A program made the translations under genes and the position numbers. Below, in pieces: positions 1-5,527 of a stretch of DNA of 8,003 bases; within the stretch, counting starts at the first letter, position 1, and every line of letters begins with the position of its first letter. The stretch is from Burkholderiales bacterium (GTDB taxonomy: Bacteria; Pseudomonadota; Gammaproteobacteria; Burkholderiales; SG8-39): the NCBI GenBank assembly GCA_020846575.1, contig JADLDQ010000364.1:1-8003 (forward strand). Direction: 5' to 3'. The notes under the pieces were generated by a model that did no database searches, was not told where the DNA came from, and saw nothing but the letters and a program-made list of their open reading frames with translations.

Positions 1-1022
1 CAGGCGCCGGCGGGGCTCTTGACCAGATCCCAGTCGTAGCCGAACAGCACGTCGAAGTAGCCCATGTCCCATTGGGTCGGGTTCGCCGTCCACGAGCCCT
101 CGATTCCGGAGGAGATCGTGTCGTCCCCCTTGCCGCTGCCGTAGCTCGAGATCCACCCCAATCCCATCGCCTCCAGCGCAGCGGCCTCGGGCTCCGCTCC
201 GACGTGGCTCGCCGAGCCCGCGCCGTGGCACTTGCCGAAGGTGTGGCCGCCGGCGATCAGCGCGACCGTCTCGGCGTCGTCCATGGCCATGCGCGCGAAG
301 GTCTCGCGCACGTCCTTCGCCGAGGCGAGGATGCTCGGCTGTCCGTTCGGGCCTTCGGGATTCACGTAGATCAGGCCCATCTGCACCGCCGCCAGCGGGT
401 TCTGCAGATCCCGTTCACCGCTGTAGCGCTCGTCGCCCAGCCACTCGCTCTCCGCGCCCCAATGGATGTCCTCCTCGGGCTCCCAGATGTCCTCGCGGCC
501 GCCCGCGAAGCCGAAGGTCTTGAACCCCATCGACTCCAGCGCACCGTTGCCGGCGAGGATCATCAGGTCGGCCCAGGAGATGCTGCGGCCGTACTTCTTC
601 TTGATCGGCCAGAGCAGGCGCCGCGCCTTGTCGAGGTTGACGTTATCGGGCCAGCTGTTGACGGGGGCGAAGCGCTGATTGCCCGTGCCCGCCCCGCCAC
701 GACCGTCGGAGATCCGGTAGGTGCCCGCGCTGTGCCAGGCCATGCGGATGAAGAGCCCGCCGTAATGGCCCCAGTCGGCCGGCCACCAGGGCTGGGAGCT
801 CGTCATGAGCGCGCACAGGTCCTCCTTCACTGCGGCGAGGTCGAGCTTCTTGAACTCCGCGGCATAGTCGAACTTGCGCCCCATCGGGTCGACCTTCTCC
901 GAATGCAGGCTCAGGATCCTGACGTTCAGGCGATTCGGCCACCAGTCGCGGTTCGACCGGGCAGCCGCGGTGGTACGGGCGCCGTGCGTGGCGGCGAACG
1001 GACACTTCGCTTCGCTGGACAT
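1..1022 (-). CDS. katG: Catalase-peroxidase KatG, N-terminal part (cut by window edge)
   Basis: Bifunctional haem catalase-peroxidase that removes hydrogen peroxide in the cytoplasm. About 340 codons are present, beginning MSSEAKCPFAATHG; family proteins are about 720-750 residues, so the C-terminal half lies beyond the left edge. The distal haem motif RMAWHSAGTYR holds Arg93, Trp96 and His97. Tyr219 (in YVNPEGPNG) and Met245 (in RMAMDD) complete the Trp-Tyr-Met adduct typical of KatG. His260 in GGHTFGK is the proximal haem ligand, and Trp311 (SGIEGSW) matches the proximal-pocket Trp. The last codons read KSPAGA, the start of the conserved KSPAGAW motif. The ATG at 1022-1020 is chosen because AAGGAGG lies 5 nt upstream. 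All known catalytic residues of this half are intact, so an active enzyme is expected. It is divergent from the DUF2189 gene. Peroxide (OxyR) control is usual for the family, but I cannot point to a clear OxyR site. Confidence 0.97.
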   Translation of the reverse strand, partial: MSSEAKCPFAATHGARTTAAARSNRDWWPNRLNVRILSLHSEKVDPMGRKFDYAAEFKKLDLAAVKEDLCALMTSSQPWWPADWGHYGGLFIRMAWHSAGTYRISDGRGGAGTGNQRFAPVNSWPDNVNLDKARRLLWPIKKKYGRSISWADLMILAGNGALESMGFKTFGFAGGREDIWEPEEDIHWGAESEWLGDERYSGERDLQNPLAAVQMGLIYVNPEGPNGQPSILASAKDVRETFARMAMDDAETVALIAGGHTFGKCHGAGSASHVGAEPEAAALEAMGLGWISSYGSGKGDDTISSGIEGSWTANPTQWDMGYFDVLFGYDWDLVKSPAGA

Positions 1023-1027
1023 GCGTG

Positions 1028-1034
1028 CCTCCTT
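1028..1034 (-). promoter_or_regulatory. katG ribosome binding site
   Basis: Read on the minus strand this is AAGGAGG, a near-perfect Shine-Dalgarno sequence 5 nt upstream of the katG ATG. It fixes the katG start and suggests efficient translation. Confidence 0.85.
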
Positions 1035-1064
1035 CTCTCGGTGTGGTAGTGAAGTCCGAGGTCG

Positions 1065-1094
1065 ACTCTAGGCCGCCGGCAGCGGCCGGTCCAA
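1065..1094 (-). promoter_or_regulatory. Possible katG sigma70-type promoter with internal dyad
   Basis: On the minus strand, TTGGAC (1094-1089) and TAGAGT (1070-1065) are separated by 18 nt. Each is only a partial match to -35 and -10 consensus. The spacer contains the inverted repeat GGCCGC-CGGCA-GCGGCC (1071-1087), which could be an operator or simply GC-rich chance pairing. A start about 6 nt past the -10 would give a leader of about 35 nt before katG. This is the best candidate I see, but weak. Confidence 0.3.
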
Positions 1095-1158
1095 CGAGTT
1101 GTCACGATCGAAAGGATCGGAGAATCCGATCGCAGGCGGGGACGAGGGGGGCAGGGAA

Positions 1159-1250
1159 GATGGGGTCAGGTCTTGCAATTGCGCACGCAGAGCGCCGCGT
1201 TCGAGAGAGCTGGTGGCGACCCGTGCGCAATTGCAAGACCTGACCCCATC
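1159..1250. repeat. Palindromic element with perfect 29-bp inverted arms
   Basis: The left arm 1159-1187 and right arm 1222-1250 are exact reverse complements over 29 nt; the arm cores read GGGGTCAGGTCTTGC and GCAAGACCTGACCCC. The 34-nt spacer (1188-1221) is not palindromic at the arm edges. As RNA or single-stranded DNA this would form a very stable hairpin. There is no coding content. Its size and structure fit a REP/MITE-type non-autonomous repeat. From memory, GGGTCAGGTCTTGCAA-like termini accompany IS200/IS605-like (Y1, RAYT) transposases in some proteobacteria, but no transposase is present in this window and I could not check this. It may also act as a bidirectional transcription barrier. 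Confidence 0.85.
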
Positions 1251-1270
1251 CGTGACCGTGACCCCATCCG
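1241..1270 (+). repeat. Short direct repeat TGACCCCATCCG x2
   Basis: TGACCCCATCCG occurs at 1241-1252 and again at 1259-1270, a period of 18 nt. The first copy is the outer end of the right arm of the palindromic element. The second repeats that end immediately outside it, with tandem CGTGAC units between them. This suggests slippage or a nested second copy of the element's terminus. Confidence 0.7.
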
Positions 1271-1282
1271 GAGCCTTCCCGG

Positions 1283-1311
1283 TTGACCCTGCGCGCGACC
1301 CTGACGATACT
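1283..1311 (+). promoter_or_regulatory. Sigma70-type promoter for the DUF2189 gene
   Basis: TTGACC (1283-1288) matches the -35 consensus at 5 of 6 positions. After exactly 17 nt, GATACT (1306-1311) matches the -10 consensus at 4 of 6. Transcription would begin near 1318, giving a leader of about 26 nt before the ATG at 1344. It lies outside the palindromic element. Confidence 0.55.
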
Positions 1312-1343
1312 TGCAGGCGCCGCTGGCACGCCGGGAGGAGAGC

Positions 1344-2138
1344 ATGGCCGACGCTTCGCCGCAGGAGATCGATCGCTCCACCCTGCCGTTCGCTGCGCCA
1401 TGTCGCGAGCTGTCCGGCAGCGCGCCGCTGCGCTGGGTGCGGCTGGGCTGGCAGGACTTCCGGCGCGCGCAGCGCCAGAGCCTCGGCTACGGCGTGGCCA
1501 TCGCGGCGCTGTCCTGGCTGGTGACGGGCATCGGCTGGAAGCTGGGGAGCTACTGGGCCGCCCTCATCCTGTTGTCCGGCTTCGTCTTCGTGGCGCCGCT
1601 GCTGGCGCTGGGTCTGTACTCGATCAGCCGGCAGTTGGAAAGCGGCCGCCCGGCCACCTTCGACCGCTTCCTCGTCGAGCTGCGCGGCACTTTCGGGACG
1701 ACCATGGTCTTCGCGCTCGCCCTGCTGGTGCTGTTTCTGGTGTGGGCCCGGGCGGGCTCGATGGTGCACGTGTTCTTTCCCGTACAGAGCGGGCACGACT
1801 GGACCCGCCTCGTCTCCTTTTTCGCCATCGGCTCCGCGGTCGGCTCGATCTTCGCCCTGCTCACGTTCATCTTCAGCGCCTTTTCGCTGCCGATGATCTG
1901 CGACCGGGACGCGGACGCCGTCACGGCCATCGTGTCGAGCGTGAACGCGGTGCTGCGCAACAAGCGGGCGATGGCGGTGTGGGTCGCGTGCATCGTGTGC
2001 CTTACGGCCGTGGGATTCGCCACGGCCCTGCTCGGGCTGGCCGTGACGATCCCGGTGCTCGGGCACGCGACCTGGCACGCCTATCGCGAGACGATCGACG
2101 CCTCGGCCTGGCCGCAGCACGCGCACGACCGGAACTGA
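1344..2138 (+). CDS. DUF2189 family integral membrane protein
   Basis: This is an inner-membrane protein of 264 residues with no known biochemical function. A charged N-terminal stretch of about 45 residues is followed by five or six hydrophobic segments. Hallmarks of the DUF2189 family are visible: a hydrophobic stretch ending in APLLALGLYSISRQLESGRPATF, and a C-terminal helix ending PVLGHATWHAYRE. The ATG at 1344 is preferred over the in-frame TTG at 1311 because GGGAGGAG lies directly upstream of it and TTG 1311 overlaps the predicted -10 box. The gene is monocistronic, divergent from katG and convergent with the GIY-YIG gene. Family membership is well supported by these motifs; a role should not be assumed. 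Confidence 0.88.
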   Translation: MADASPQEIDRSTLPFAAPCRELSGSAPLRWVRLGWQDFRRAQRQSLGYGVAIAALSWLVTGIGWKLGSYWAALILLSGFVFVAPLLALGLYSISRQLESGRPATFDRFLVELRGTFGTTMVFALALLVLFLVWARAGSMVHVFFPVQSGHDWTRLVSFFAIGSAVGSIFALLTFIFSAFSLPMICDRDADAVTAIVSSVNAVLRNKRAMAVWVACIVCLTAVGFATALLGLAVTIPVLGHATWHAYRETIDASAWPQHAHDRN

Positions 2139-2139
2139 T

Positions 2140-2170
2140 CCGCGCGCCGTCCTGCACGATGCGGCGCGGG
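2140..2170. terminator. Possible terminator hairpin between convergent genes
   Basis: CGCGCCG (2143-2149) pairs with CGGCGCG (2162-2168) around a 12-nt loop, directly after the stop codon of the DUF2189 gene and before the 3' end of the minus-strand gene. It has no T-tract on either strand, so it is at best a weak or protein-assisted terminator serving both genes. Confidence 0.3.
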
Positions 2171-2201
2171 ACGCAGATCGCGCCGGCGCCGTACCGCCCC
2201 C

Positions 2202-2537
2202 TCAACCCTGCCAGACCGCGTAGCCCTCGCGCCGCAGATCCTCGGCCAGTTCCCGTTCGAGCTGCAGCGCCGCCTGCCACGGCATCGGGTTGAAGCACTC
2301 GTACATCTGCGGCAGCAGACCGATGCCGTAGTCGCGCACGTAGCGGTTGGCCTTGATGCCCGCCTTGTGGTTCTGGAAGCGCTCGCCCGGGGGCAGGCCG
2401 GTGGAGCCGACGTACAGGCAGGGTCGCGCCGGATCGTGCCCGGGGTTGGCGCGGCGAAAGCGGGCATCGCCGAGCACCGCGGGATCGAGCTCGACGACGT
2501 AGACGCTGTGGTGGTAGCGGGGAGCGGTCTTCTTCAT
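2202..2537 (-). CDS. Small GIY-YIG nuclease-fold domain protein
   Basis: A 111-residue protein starting MKKTAPRYHHS. Near the N-terminus VYVVEL (12-17) and CLYVGST (40-46) form the two strands of a GIY-YIG-like core. GERFQNHKAG (51-60) supplies the usual Arg53 and a His57. The helix containing LERELAED (93-100) supplies an acidic residue, Glu94 or Glu96, in the position of the metal-binding Glu. This resembles stand-alone GIY-YIG proteins, a fold used by UvrC, homing endonucleases and uncharacterised single-domain proteins; the target is unknown. The canonical GIY tripeptide is replaced by VYV. The ATG at 2537 has no visible Shine-Dalgarno sequence, so in-frame upstream starts (GTG near 2564, ATG near 2597) are possible. 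The gene is convergent with the DUF2189 gene. Confidence 0.72.
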   Translation of the reverse strand: MKKTAPRYHHSVYVVELDPAVLGDARFRRANPGHDPARPCLYVGSTGLPPGERFQNHKAGIKANRYVRDYGIGLLPQMYECFNPMPWQAALQLERELAEDLRREGYAVWQG

Positions 2538-2610
2538 GCGCGCGCCGAGACGGTGCGGGCGCACCGCCCAATGCCCTACCCAGGAACCTGCCCGCATCGG
2601 CGGGCACACG

Positions 2611-2654
2611 AATCTCCCCTCTCCCGCCGGGAGAGGGGTCGGGGGTGAGGGAGG
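2611..2654 (-). repeat. CCCCTCTCCC/GGGAGAGGGG hairpin repeat
   Basis: CCCCTCTCCC (2616-2625) and GGGAGAGGGG (2629-2638) are perfect inverted arms around a GCC loop. They are followed by a GGGGGTGAGGGAGG tail (2641-2654). Read on the minus strand the order is CCTCCCTCACCCCC, a short linker, then the hairpin. This pattern is a common dispersed intergenic repeat in GC-rich proteobacteria, familiar from spurious LTPDPSPGGRGE translations. The tail motif recurs at the right edge of the window. Confidence 0.75.
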
Positions 2655-2836
2655 AGACGCCACGACAGGGTTCCGGGGCGCAAGCCGCGACATCCGTCTC
2701 GGGGCGTCTCTCATGGAACGCCGCCCGAAAAGCCTTCCCGCGCGGATTGCGGCCCTTGCGCTCGGTGCCGACTTCGTCGCCGCGAGCGCGGATCGCCGCG
2801 GATCCAGCCGCAGCTTGCGGCCGGCGAGGGGAAGAA

Positions 2837-2862
2837 CGGGCAGCCTCCAGGCCGACTGCCCG
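2837..2862. other. Stem-loop in intergenic region
   Basis: CGGGCAG (2837-2843) and CTGCCCG (2856-2862) form a perfect 7-bp stem with a 12-nt loop. There is no adjacent T-tract. It lies about 100 bp upstream of the sigma54 element, so it could be a protein-binding dyad or a fortuitous GC-rich hairpin. Confidence 0.3.
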
Positions 2863-2935
2863 GCGATCATACTGTGCGCGGTCCGCCCCCGGCCAGCCTG
2901 CGGCGGCGCTGCCCGCCGACACCGCCGGGCGCCAC

Positions 2936-2950
2936 GCACCCGCCGGGTGC
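2936..2950. promoter_or_regulatory. GCAC-N7-GTGC dyad, NtrC-like
   Basis: GCACCC-GCC-GGGTGC is a perfect inverted repeat (2936-2941 with 2945-2950), and the outer bases 2933-2934 and 2952-2953 also pair. The GCAC-N7-GTGC geometry is that of enterobacterial NtrC sites such as those at glnA. Its centre is about 38 bp upstream of the predicted sigma54 start, closer than typical activating sites, so it might be a low-affinity or governor-type site, a site for another regulator, or chance in GC-rich DNA. Confidence 0.35.
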
Positions 2951-2953
2951 ATG

Positions 2954-2971
2954 TTGGTAAGATGTTTGCTT
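2954..2971 (+). promoter_or_regulatory. Sigma54 (RpoN) promoter of the ABC-hydrolase operon
   Basis: TTGGTAAGATGTTTGCTT has the invariant GG (2956-2957) and GC (2968-2969) exactly 10 nt apart and matches TTGG-Y-R...TTGC-W at nearly every conserved position. Transcription would start near 2981, giving a leader of about 52 nt before the GTG at 3033. RpoN promoters commonly drive nitrogen-scavenging transporters, which fits the genes downstream. No good sigma70 promoter competes here, although TAAGAT overlaps as a poor -10. Confidence 0.62.
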
Positions 2972-3018
2972 GGAGTACGGCTCCCCGCCCCGTCGTGCGG
3001 GGTCGACATTCCAAACTC

Positions 3019-3025
3019 AGGGGAG
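3019..3025 (+). promoter_or_regulatory. Ribosome binding site deciding a GTG start
   Basis: AGGGGAG ends 7 nt before the GTG at 3033. It supports GTG over the in-frame upstream start at 2970, which would place 21 extra residues ahead of the Tat motif and overlap the promoter region. Confidence 0.7.
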
Positions 3026-3032
3026 CCCCGCC

Positions 3033-3899
3033 GTGACCATCGAATCGTCCCGCCGCCGATTTCTGCAAGCCACCGCCGGCAGCACCGTCCTCGCCGCAGC
3101 CGCAGGGCTGCCCGGGATCGCGTTCGCCCAGTCCAAGGGCCTGACGCTCGCGCAGATCAAGGCGCAGGGCGAGCTGCGCATCGGCGTGGAGGCCGCCTAC
3201 GTCCCCTTCACCTTCCGGCGCGAAGGTCGCATCGTCGGCTACGACGTCGAACTCGCCGAGATCTTCTGCAAGACCCTCGGCGTGAAACCGAATCTCATCG
3301 ATACCGCCTGGGCCGGGGTGATCCCCTCCCTCTACTCGAAGAAGTTCGACATCATCATGAGCGCGATGAGCTACACCGCCGAGCGCGTCAAGCGCGTCGC
3401 GTTCAGCATGCCCTATGCCGAGGCGTCGCAGGCGCTGCTCGTGCGTGCGGCCGACGCCGACAAGATCAAGGGCGCCGACGACCTCGTCGGGCGCACCATC
3501 GCGATCAAGCTCGGCTCCCCCGGCCAGGTGCTGCAGGAGCGCATCGCCGAGAAGCTCAAGGCCTCGCGCGGCCAGGCCTACAAGGAAGTGCGCATCTTCG
3601 ACGACCACCCGGCCGCCTACATCGCACTCGCGCAGAACCGCGTCGACGCCGTGTTCAACACGCTGCCGACGCTGGCGATGGTCCTCAAGGATGCCCCGGG
3701 CAAGTACGCCATCGTCAAGGGCATCGGCGCGGACAACTGGGCGGGAATCGCCGCGCGCATGGAGGATACGGAGATCATCCAGTTCCTCGACGGCGAGCTG
3801 AAGCGCCTGAAGGCCGACGACACCCTCTACAAGCTGCAGGAGAAGTGGTTCGGCTTCCGCATGAAGCTCGCCGACGCGGTGCCGAAATTCGGCGCCTGA
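3033..3899 (+). CDS. Tat-exported ABC solute-binding protein, family 3 (amino-acid type)
   Basis: Periplasmic receptor of 288 residues for the ABC importer encoded downstream. It begins at GTG with a twin-arginine signal: SRRRFLQATAG (residues 6-16), a hydrophobic stretch, and a likely cleavage site after AFA (residue 32). The mature part is a SBP_bac_3 domain. GVEAAYVPFTF (51-61) and GYDVELAEI (69-77) form the first lobe signature; Arg118 in YTAERVKRVAFSMPY is in the position that usually grips a ligand carboxylate. FDDHPAAYIALAQNRVDAVF around 189-207, with Asp191 and Asp205, matches the second-lobe contact region. The family mostly binds polar amino acids and opines. The neighbouring hydrolases suggest a nitrogenous amino-acid-like or heterocyclic ligand, which is inference. 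Tat export is less common than Sec for this family and implies folding before export. Confidence 0.93.
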   Translation: MTIESSRRRFLQATAGSTVLAAAAGLPGIAFAQSKGLTLAQIKAQGELRIGVEAAYVPFTFRREGRIVGYDVELAEIFCKTLGVKPNLIDTAWAGVIPSLYSKKFDIIMSAMSYTAERVKRVAFSMPYAEASQALLVRAADADKIKGADDLVGRTIAIKLGSPGQVLQERIAEKLKASRGQAYKEVRIFDDHPAAYIALAQNRVDAVFNTLPTLAMVLKDAPGKYAIVKGIGADNWAGIAARMEDTEIIQFLDGELKRLKADDTLYKLQEKWFGFRMKLADAVPKFGA

Positions 3900-3930
3900 C
3901 CGCGCCCGCGGGAGGCTGCCCCGGTGCTGG

Positions 3931-4007
3931 CTGCGGCCCCGGGGCGCAGAGCGCTCGAGCATCGCTCCGGTGCGAGCGTCCCGGCCGGCAGGCAGCGCGC
4001 CGGGATG
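3931..4007 (+). other. Intercistronic stem-loops after the binding-protein gene
   Basis: The 199-bp gap between the binding-protein and permease genes holds a hairpin CTGCG-G-CC/CCGG/GG-CGCAG (3931-3949) and a second inverted repeat TCCCGGC (3979-3985) with GCCGGGA (3999-4005) around 13 nt, extendable by a G-T and a C-G pair. CGCTCG (3952-3957) and CGAGCG (3973-3978) can also pair. No T-tract follows. Comparable gaps after binding-protein genes are known to stabilise the upstream message or attenuate read-through, giving excess binding protein; that role here is inferred. Confidence 0.4.
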
Positions 4008-4098
4008 AACGGCTCCGCGGCCTTCGGCGTGCCGGCGTGTAGCCCTGCAGCGCACACCCCGCCGGCGAACCTGCCCCACCGAGAAAAGGACCCCGACG

Positions 4099-4746
4099 AT
4101 GGATTGGGCCATCATCCAGCACGCCATCCCCCTGCTCTTCCAGGGTCTGATCGCGACCGTCAAGATCAGCTTCCTCGCGGTCATCCTCGGCACGCTCCTC
4201 GGCGTCGTGCTCGGGCTGGTCGCGCTGGGCCGCAACCGGCCGTTGCGCTGGGCGGTGCTCGCCTACGTCGATTTCATCCGCGGCACCCCGCTGCTCATCC
4301 AGATCTTCCTCGTCTACTTCGCGCTGCCGGTGATCGGCATCAGCCTGCCGGAGTTCTGGGCGGGCGTGATCGCGCTGGGGCTGAACGCCGCCGGGTTCAT
4401 CGCCGAGATCGTGCGCGCGACCGTCGGCTCGATCGAGCGCGGCCAGAACGAGGCGGCAAAGTCGATCGGCATGACCCACTGGCAGACCCTCACCTTCATC
4501 CTGCTGCCGCAGGCGCTGCGCCCGTTCGTCCCGCCGCTCACCAACGAGCTGATCACGCTGGTGAAGGGCTCGGCGCTGCTGTCGGTGATCTCCGTCTACG
4601 AGCTCACGCGGGCGGGCCAGGCGATCATCTCGGTGCACTTCGTGCCGTTCGAGATCTTCCTGCTGATCGCGCTGTACTACTACGCGCTCATCTCGGCGCT
4701 GGCGTGGCTGTCGCGCTACGCCGAGCGCAGGCTGCCGGTGTGGTGA
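4099..4746 (+). CDS. Amino-acid-type ABC transporter permease (HisM/GlnP family)
   Basis: Inner-membrane pore subunit of 215 residues with about five membrane helices, the usual size for polar-amino-acid permeases. FIRGTPLLIQ (Arg61-Pro64) is the conserved motif after the second helix. The cytoplasmic EAA loop reads EAAKSIGMTHWQTLTFILLPQALR (Glu118, Gly124, Pro137), where the ATPase docks. It ends YAERRLPVW. AAGGA lies 8 nt before the ATG at 4099. Only one permease gene is present, so the pore is probably a homodimer. Its stop overlaps a possible GTG start of the ATPase by four bases, implying translational coupling. Confidence 0.95.
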   Translation: MDWAIIQHAIPLLFQGLIATVKISFLAVILGTLLGVVLGLVALGRNRPLRWAVLAYVDFIRGTPLLIQIFLVYFALPVIGISLPEFWAGVIALGLNAAGFIAEIVRATVGSIERGQNEAAKSIGMTHWQTLTFILLPQALRPFVPPLTNELITLVKGSALLSVISVYELTRAGQAIISVHFVPFEIFLLIALYYYALISALAWLSRYAERRLPVW

Positions 4747-4751
4747 GCGCC

Positions 4752-5516
4752 ATGGCCGGCACCCCGCCCCTGCTCGCGGTCGAAGGGCTCACCAAGCGTT
4801 ACGGCGATCGCTGCGTGCTGAACGCGGTCGACCTCGCCGTCGGCGAAGGCGAAACGCTGGTGGTGATCGGCCCGTCCGGCTCGGGCAAGACCACGCTGCT
4901 TCGCTGCATCAACCACCTGGAGCCGCCGACGGCGGGCCTGGTGCGCCTGCGCGGCGTCCCGGTCGGCGTGGACGGCAACGGCCGCGATCTGCCCGAGCGC
5001 GACGCCGCCCGCCAGCGCAGCCGCATCGGCTTCGTGTTCCAGCGCTTCAACCTCTTCTCGCACCTCAGCGCGCTCGACAACGTCGCCATCGGCCCGCACA
5101 AGGTGCTCGGGCTCTCCCGGGCGCAGGCACGCGAGCGGGCGCAGGCGCAGTTGCACAAGGTGTTCCTGGGCGAGCACATGCACAAGCGGCCGAGCCAGCT
5201 CTCCGGCGGGCAGCAGCAGCGCGTCGCCATCGCCCGCGCGCTGGCGATGCAACCGGAGCTGATCCTGTTCGACGAGCCCACCTCGGCGCTCGATCCCGAG
5301 CTGGTGAAGGAGGTGCTCGACGCAATGCGCGCGCTCGCCGCGGAAGGCATGACCATGCTGGTCGTCACCCACGAGATGGCCTTCGCCCGGCAGGTCGCGC
5401 ACCGCGTCGTGTTCATGGACGGCGGTGCGATCATCGAGCAGGGCCCGCCGCAGCGCATCTTCGGCGCGCCCTCGGAGCCGCGGCTGCAGGCATTCCTGCA
5501 ACACCTGCAACACTGA
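4752..5516 (+). CDS. Amino-acid-type ABC transporter ATPase (GlnQ/HisP family)
   Basis: Cytoplasmic nucleotide-binding subunit of 254 residues that powers the importer. All motifs are intact: Walker A GPSGSGKTT (40-48), Q-loop FVFQRFNLF (Gln97), signature LSGGQQQR (150-157), Walker B ILFDEP (171-176), D-loop SALD (178-181) and H-loop His207. The end, QRIFGAPSEPRLQAFLQHLQH, is the usual C-terminus of the polar-amino-acid uptake subfamily; it includes a small 9-bp tandem CCTGCAACA repeat (5495-5512). The ATG at 4752 is 5 bp after the permease stop. A GTG at 4743, in frame and overlapping that stop as GTGA, would add three residues and is an equally possible start. Confidence 0.95.
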   Translation: MAGTPPLLAVEGLTKRYGDRCVLNAVDLAVGEGETLVVIGPSGSGKTTLLRCINHLEPPTAGLVRLRGVPVGVDGNGRDLPERDAARQRSRIGFVFQRFNLFSHLSALDNVAIGPHKVLGLSRAQARERAQAQLHKVFLGEHMHKRPSQLSGGQQQRVAIARALAMQPELILFDEPTSALDPELVKEVLDAMRALAAEGMTMLVVTHEMAFARQVAHRVVFMDGGAIIEQGPPQRIFGAPSEPRLQAFLQHLQH

Positions 5517-5527
5517 AGGGCACGGCG

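Larger units (their letters stand above)
1023..1343. other. Divergent intergenic region katG / DUF2189 gene
   Basis: These 321 bp contain no convincing gene. From left to right they hold the katG leader and ribosome site, a weak katG promoter candidate, a small dyad GATCGG-AGAAT-CCGATC (1115-1131), a purine-rich stretch, the 92-bp palindromic element at 1159-1250, and the promoter and leader of the DUF2189 gene. The palindromic element sits between the two promoters, about 137 bp upstream of katG and 94 bp upstream of the other start. Confidence 0.7.
2538..3032. other. 495-bp intergenic region upstream of the ABC operon
   Basis: No reading frame here looks like a real protein on either strand; the open frames give Arg/Pro/Ala-rich translations typical of GC-rich noncoding DNA. 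It holds a CCCCTCTCCC-type hairpin repeat (2611-2654), a tandem GCGGATC-containing stretch (about 2787-2802), two stem-loops (2807-2821; 2837-2862), an NtrC-like dyad (2936-2950), a sigma54 promoter element (2954-2971) and the ribosome site of the next gene. Such a long region suits a sigma54 promoter, which needs space for an upstream activator. Confidence 0.6.

Noticed and set aside
72..1049. Long plus-strand open frame of 325 codons
   Set aside because: It lies opposite katG, whose minus-strand protein has every catalytic motif; the plus frame is Arg/Ala/Gly-rich with no family features.
1068..2126. Long minus-strand open frame opposite the DUF2189 gene
   Set aside because: The translation is charged low-complexity sequence produced by reverse reading of a GC-rich gene; the plus-strand protein has clear membrane helices and family motifs.
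2958..2963. TAAGAT as a sigma70 -10 box
   Set aside because: No -35-like hexamer lies 16-18 nt upstream; the same bases fit a sigma54 element far better.
2002..3009. Minus-strand open frame spanning the intergenic region
   Set aside because: It runs through the hairpin repeat (giving the well-known spurious LTPDPSPGGRGE string) and overlaps two better-supported genes in other frames.
2645..4042. 465-codon plus-strand open frame
   Set aside because: It is the +1 shadow of the binding-protein gene, extended through noncoding DNA; Arg-rich with no domain.
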